6,147 nucleotides of DNA, taken from positions 1 through 6,147 of the forward strand of contig JAATFN010000201.1 in assembly GCA_015655165.1 (NCBI GenBank). Reading direction: 5' to 3'. Of the stretch, positions 4,884-6,147 are shown one piece after another. A model generated the notes under the pieces. The model worked only from the letters and a program-made list of their open reading frames with translations, was not told where the DNA came from and did no database searches. The position numbers and the translations under genes are program-made. This DNA is from Betaproteobacteria bacterium. GTDB lineage: Bacteria; Pseudomonadota; Gammaproteobacteria; Burkholderiales; Burkholderiaceae_D. Position 1 is the stretch's first letter, and each line of letters starts with the position of its first letter.

Positions 4884-5912
4884 ATGAGCCATATCACACG
4901 ACGCCGTTTTTTGAAGACTGTGTCAGCTGCATCTACTGTAGCTGCGACAAGCATGTATACCCGTCATGGGAATGCACAAGCAGCAGAATTTACATTGAAA
5001 TTTGCCAATAACCTGCCAACGACACATCCGATAACACGCCAGGCAGAAAAAATGGTTGCCCGCATTGCAGAAGAATCAAAGGGACGTGTAAAAATCCAGA
5101 TTTTTCCAAATAATCAACTTGGCAATGATGCCGATATGCTGGCACAAGTGCGTTCCGGGGCAATTGATTTCTTTACCTTGTCGCCACTGATTTTAGGTGT
5201 ACTGGTTCCGGCAGCACAAATTAGCGGTGTCGGGTTTGCATTCAAAGATTACAGCCAGGTATGGCCAGCAATGGATGGAGATCTTGGTGCATATGTTCGC
5301 AAGCAAATCGATGCAAGATCGTCATTGTTTGCTTTTGAGAAAATCTGGGACAGCGGTTATCGTCAAATAACAACAAGTACACGCCCGATTAATAGTCCTG
5401 CTGATTTGAAAGGATTGAAGTTACGTGTACCACCGAGTCCGTTGTGGACATCCATGTTTCGCGCTTTTGAATCGGCACCGACAAGTATTAATTTTGCAGA
5501 AGTCTATTCGGCACTGCAAACGCGTATTGTCGAGGGACAAGAGAATCCATTGTCTGTTATTTGGACAGGAAAAATTTATGAAGTGCAAAAATACTGTGCT
5601 GTAACAAACCATATGTGGGATGGTTTCTGGTTTTTAGGAAACAAAAAATCATTTGCGCGTTTACCAAAAGATTTGCAGGACATTGTGGCGCGCAATATCA
5701 ATTTGGCAGCAGTTGATCAACGTAAGGAAATTGATGAATTAAACAAATCGTTGATGGTCGAGATGCGCACCAAGGGATTGCAATTCAATGATCCGGATCC
5801 ACAAGTTTTCCGTGAAAAATTACGCTCTGCCGGGTTCTATGAAGAATGGCGCAAGAAGTTCGGAGATGAAGCGTGGGCATTACTTGAAAAATACACAGGA
5901 AAATTGGCATGA
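4884..5912 (+). CDS. dctP: TRAP transporter periplasmic substrate-binding protein (DctP family)
   Basis: 342 residues, typical length. It should capture a carboxylate in the periplasm and deliver it to the DctQM membrane unit, driven by an ion gradient and not by ATP. The N-terminus has a Tat signal: TRRRFLK (5-11), then a weakly hydrophobic Ala/Ser/Thr/Val stretch, with likely cleavage after AQA (31-33). The mature protein begins with EFTLKFANNLP. It continues through the family pattern GRVKIQIFPNNQLG (67-80) and DLKGLKLRVPPSP (174-186), where Arg181 is at the position that usually binds the substrate carboxylate. It ends with the FAEVYSALQTRIVEGQENP segment (204-222). AGGAG (4871-4875) lies eight bases before the ATG. 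It overlaps the next gene by ATGA. The ligand is unknown; the divergent CoA-synthetase operon points to an acid that is then CoA-activated. Confidence 0.93.
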   Translation: MSHITRRRFLKTVSAASTVAATSMYTRHGNAQAAEFTLKFANNLPTTHPITRQAEKMVARIAEESKGRVKIQIFPNNQLGNDADMLAQVRSGAIDFFTLSPLILGVLVPAAQISGVGFAFKDYSQVWPAMDGDLGAYVRKQIDARSSLFAFEKIWDSGYRQITTSTRPINSPADLKGLKLRVPPSPLWTSMFRAFESAPTSINFAEVYSALQTRIVEGQENPLSVIWTGKIYEVQKYCAVTNHMWDGFWFLGNKKSFARLPKDLQDIVARNINLAAVDQRKEIDELNKSLMVEMRTKGLQFNDPDPQVFREKLRSAGFYEEWRKKFGDEAWALLEKYTGKLA

Positions 5913-6147
5913 TGGAGGCATCTGTCACTTATACGCATGTCGGTTCGGGAAACGTGTTACGGCGTTTCCTGATCGGATTGAACCGTTGCGTCATACATAC
6001 GGTGGGAGCAGTGGCTGCCTTACTCGTTGTCGCCGAGGTACTGGTACTACTCATCGGGGTCACTTTTCGTTATGCGTTGCACGATCCGTTAATTTGGGTG
6101 GATGAACTGGCAGTGATGATGTTCATCTGGTTAACCATGTTGGGTTC
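5909..6147 (+). CDS. dctQ: TRAP transporter small membrane subunit (DctQ family), 3' end outside window
   Basis: An open frame runs from the ATG at 5909 to the window edge, 79 codons plus two bases. The start overlaps the stop of the preceding gene as ATGA, and AGGA (5897-5900) lies eight bases before it; the adjacent ATG at 5912 is an alternative. After a 25-30 residue cytoplasmic N-terminus comes one membrane helix (about 32-52). The DctQ hallmark FRYALHDPLIWVDEL (53-67) follows, and a second helix then begins (FIWLTMLG, 72-79). DctQ proteins have four helices and join the substrate-binding protein to the large permease DctM, which probably follows off the window. Confidence 0.92.
   Translation, partial: MMEASVTYTHVGSGNVLRRFLIGLNRCVIHTVGAVAALLVVAEVLVLLIGVTFRYALHDPLIWVDELAVMMFIWLTMLG

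Overview
The window looks like chromosomal DNA of a Gram-negative proteobacterium with moderate GC content. Evidence for this is a Tat-secreted TRAP-type periplasmic binding protein, two candidate sigma-54 promoters and a microcin-like double-glycine peptide. A betaproteobacterium (Burkholderiales) is my best guess from the gene set and protein style, but that is inference.

Left end (1-721): a short accessory region. A hairpin with a T-run near base 10 probably ends a plus-strand gene lying outside the window. On the minus strand is a 95-residue microcin/bacteriocin-like precursor. It has a 15-residue double-glycine leader and a core in which nine glycines recur every fourth residue. Divergent from it, with only 74 bases between the two start codons, is a candidate 36-codon hydrophobic small protein with a very strong ribosome binding site. 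A perfect 9-bp-arm inverted repeat lies between the two starts. Bases 531-721 hold no gene but contain a dense run of short palindromes.

Centre (722-4502, minus strand): a tight catabolic operon. In transcription order it encodes an SCP2-type thiolase, an AMP-forming acyl-CoA synthetase, and two dissimilar PPC/DUF296-domain proteins. The last three genes are joined by ATGA overlaps. The first PPC protein keeps a histidine triad expected to bind metal; the second has lost two of the three histidines.

Divergent regulatory region (4503-4883): two sequences match the sigma-54 (-24/-12) promoter, one facing each operon. Midway between them, about 140-155 bp upstream of both predicted transcription starts, is a perfect 31-bp palindrome made of two GACA-N2-TGTC dyads 21 bp apart. 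This is what a shared enhancer for a sigma-54 activator would look like.

Right end (4884-6147, plus strand): a DctP-type TRAP substrate-binding protein followed by the start of its small membrane subunit DctQ, which runs off the window. The large permease DctM is presumably just beyond.

Taken together, the centre and right side read as one uptake-and-degradation unit. The TRAP system would import an organic acid, the synthetase would make its CoA thioester and the thiolase would act on a CoA intermediate, with both arms switched on together by one sigma-54 activator. The substrate cannot be read from the sequence.
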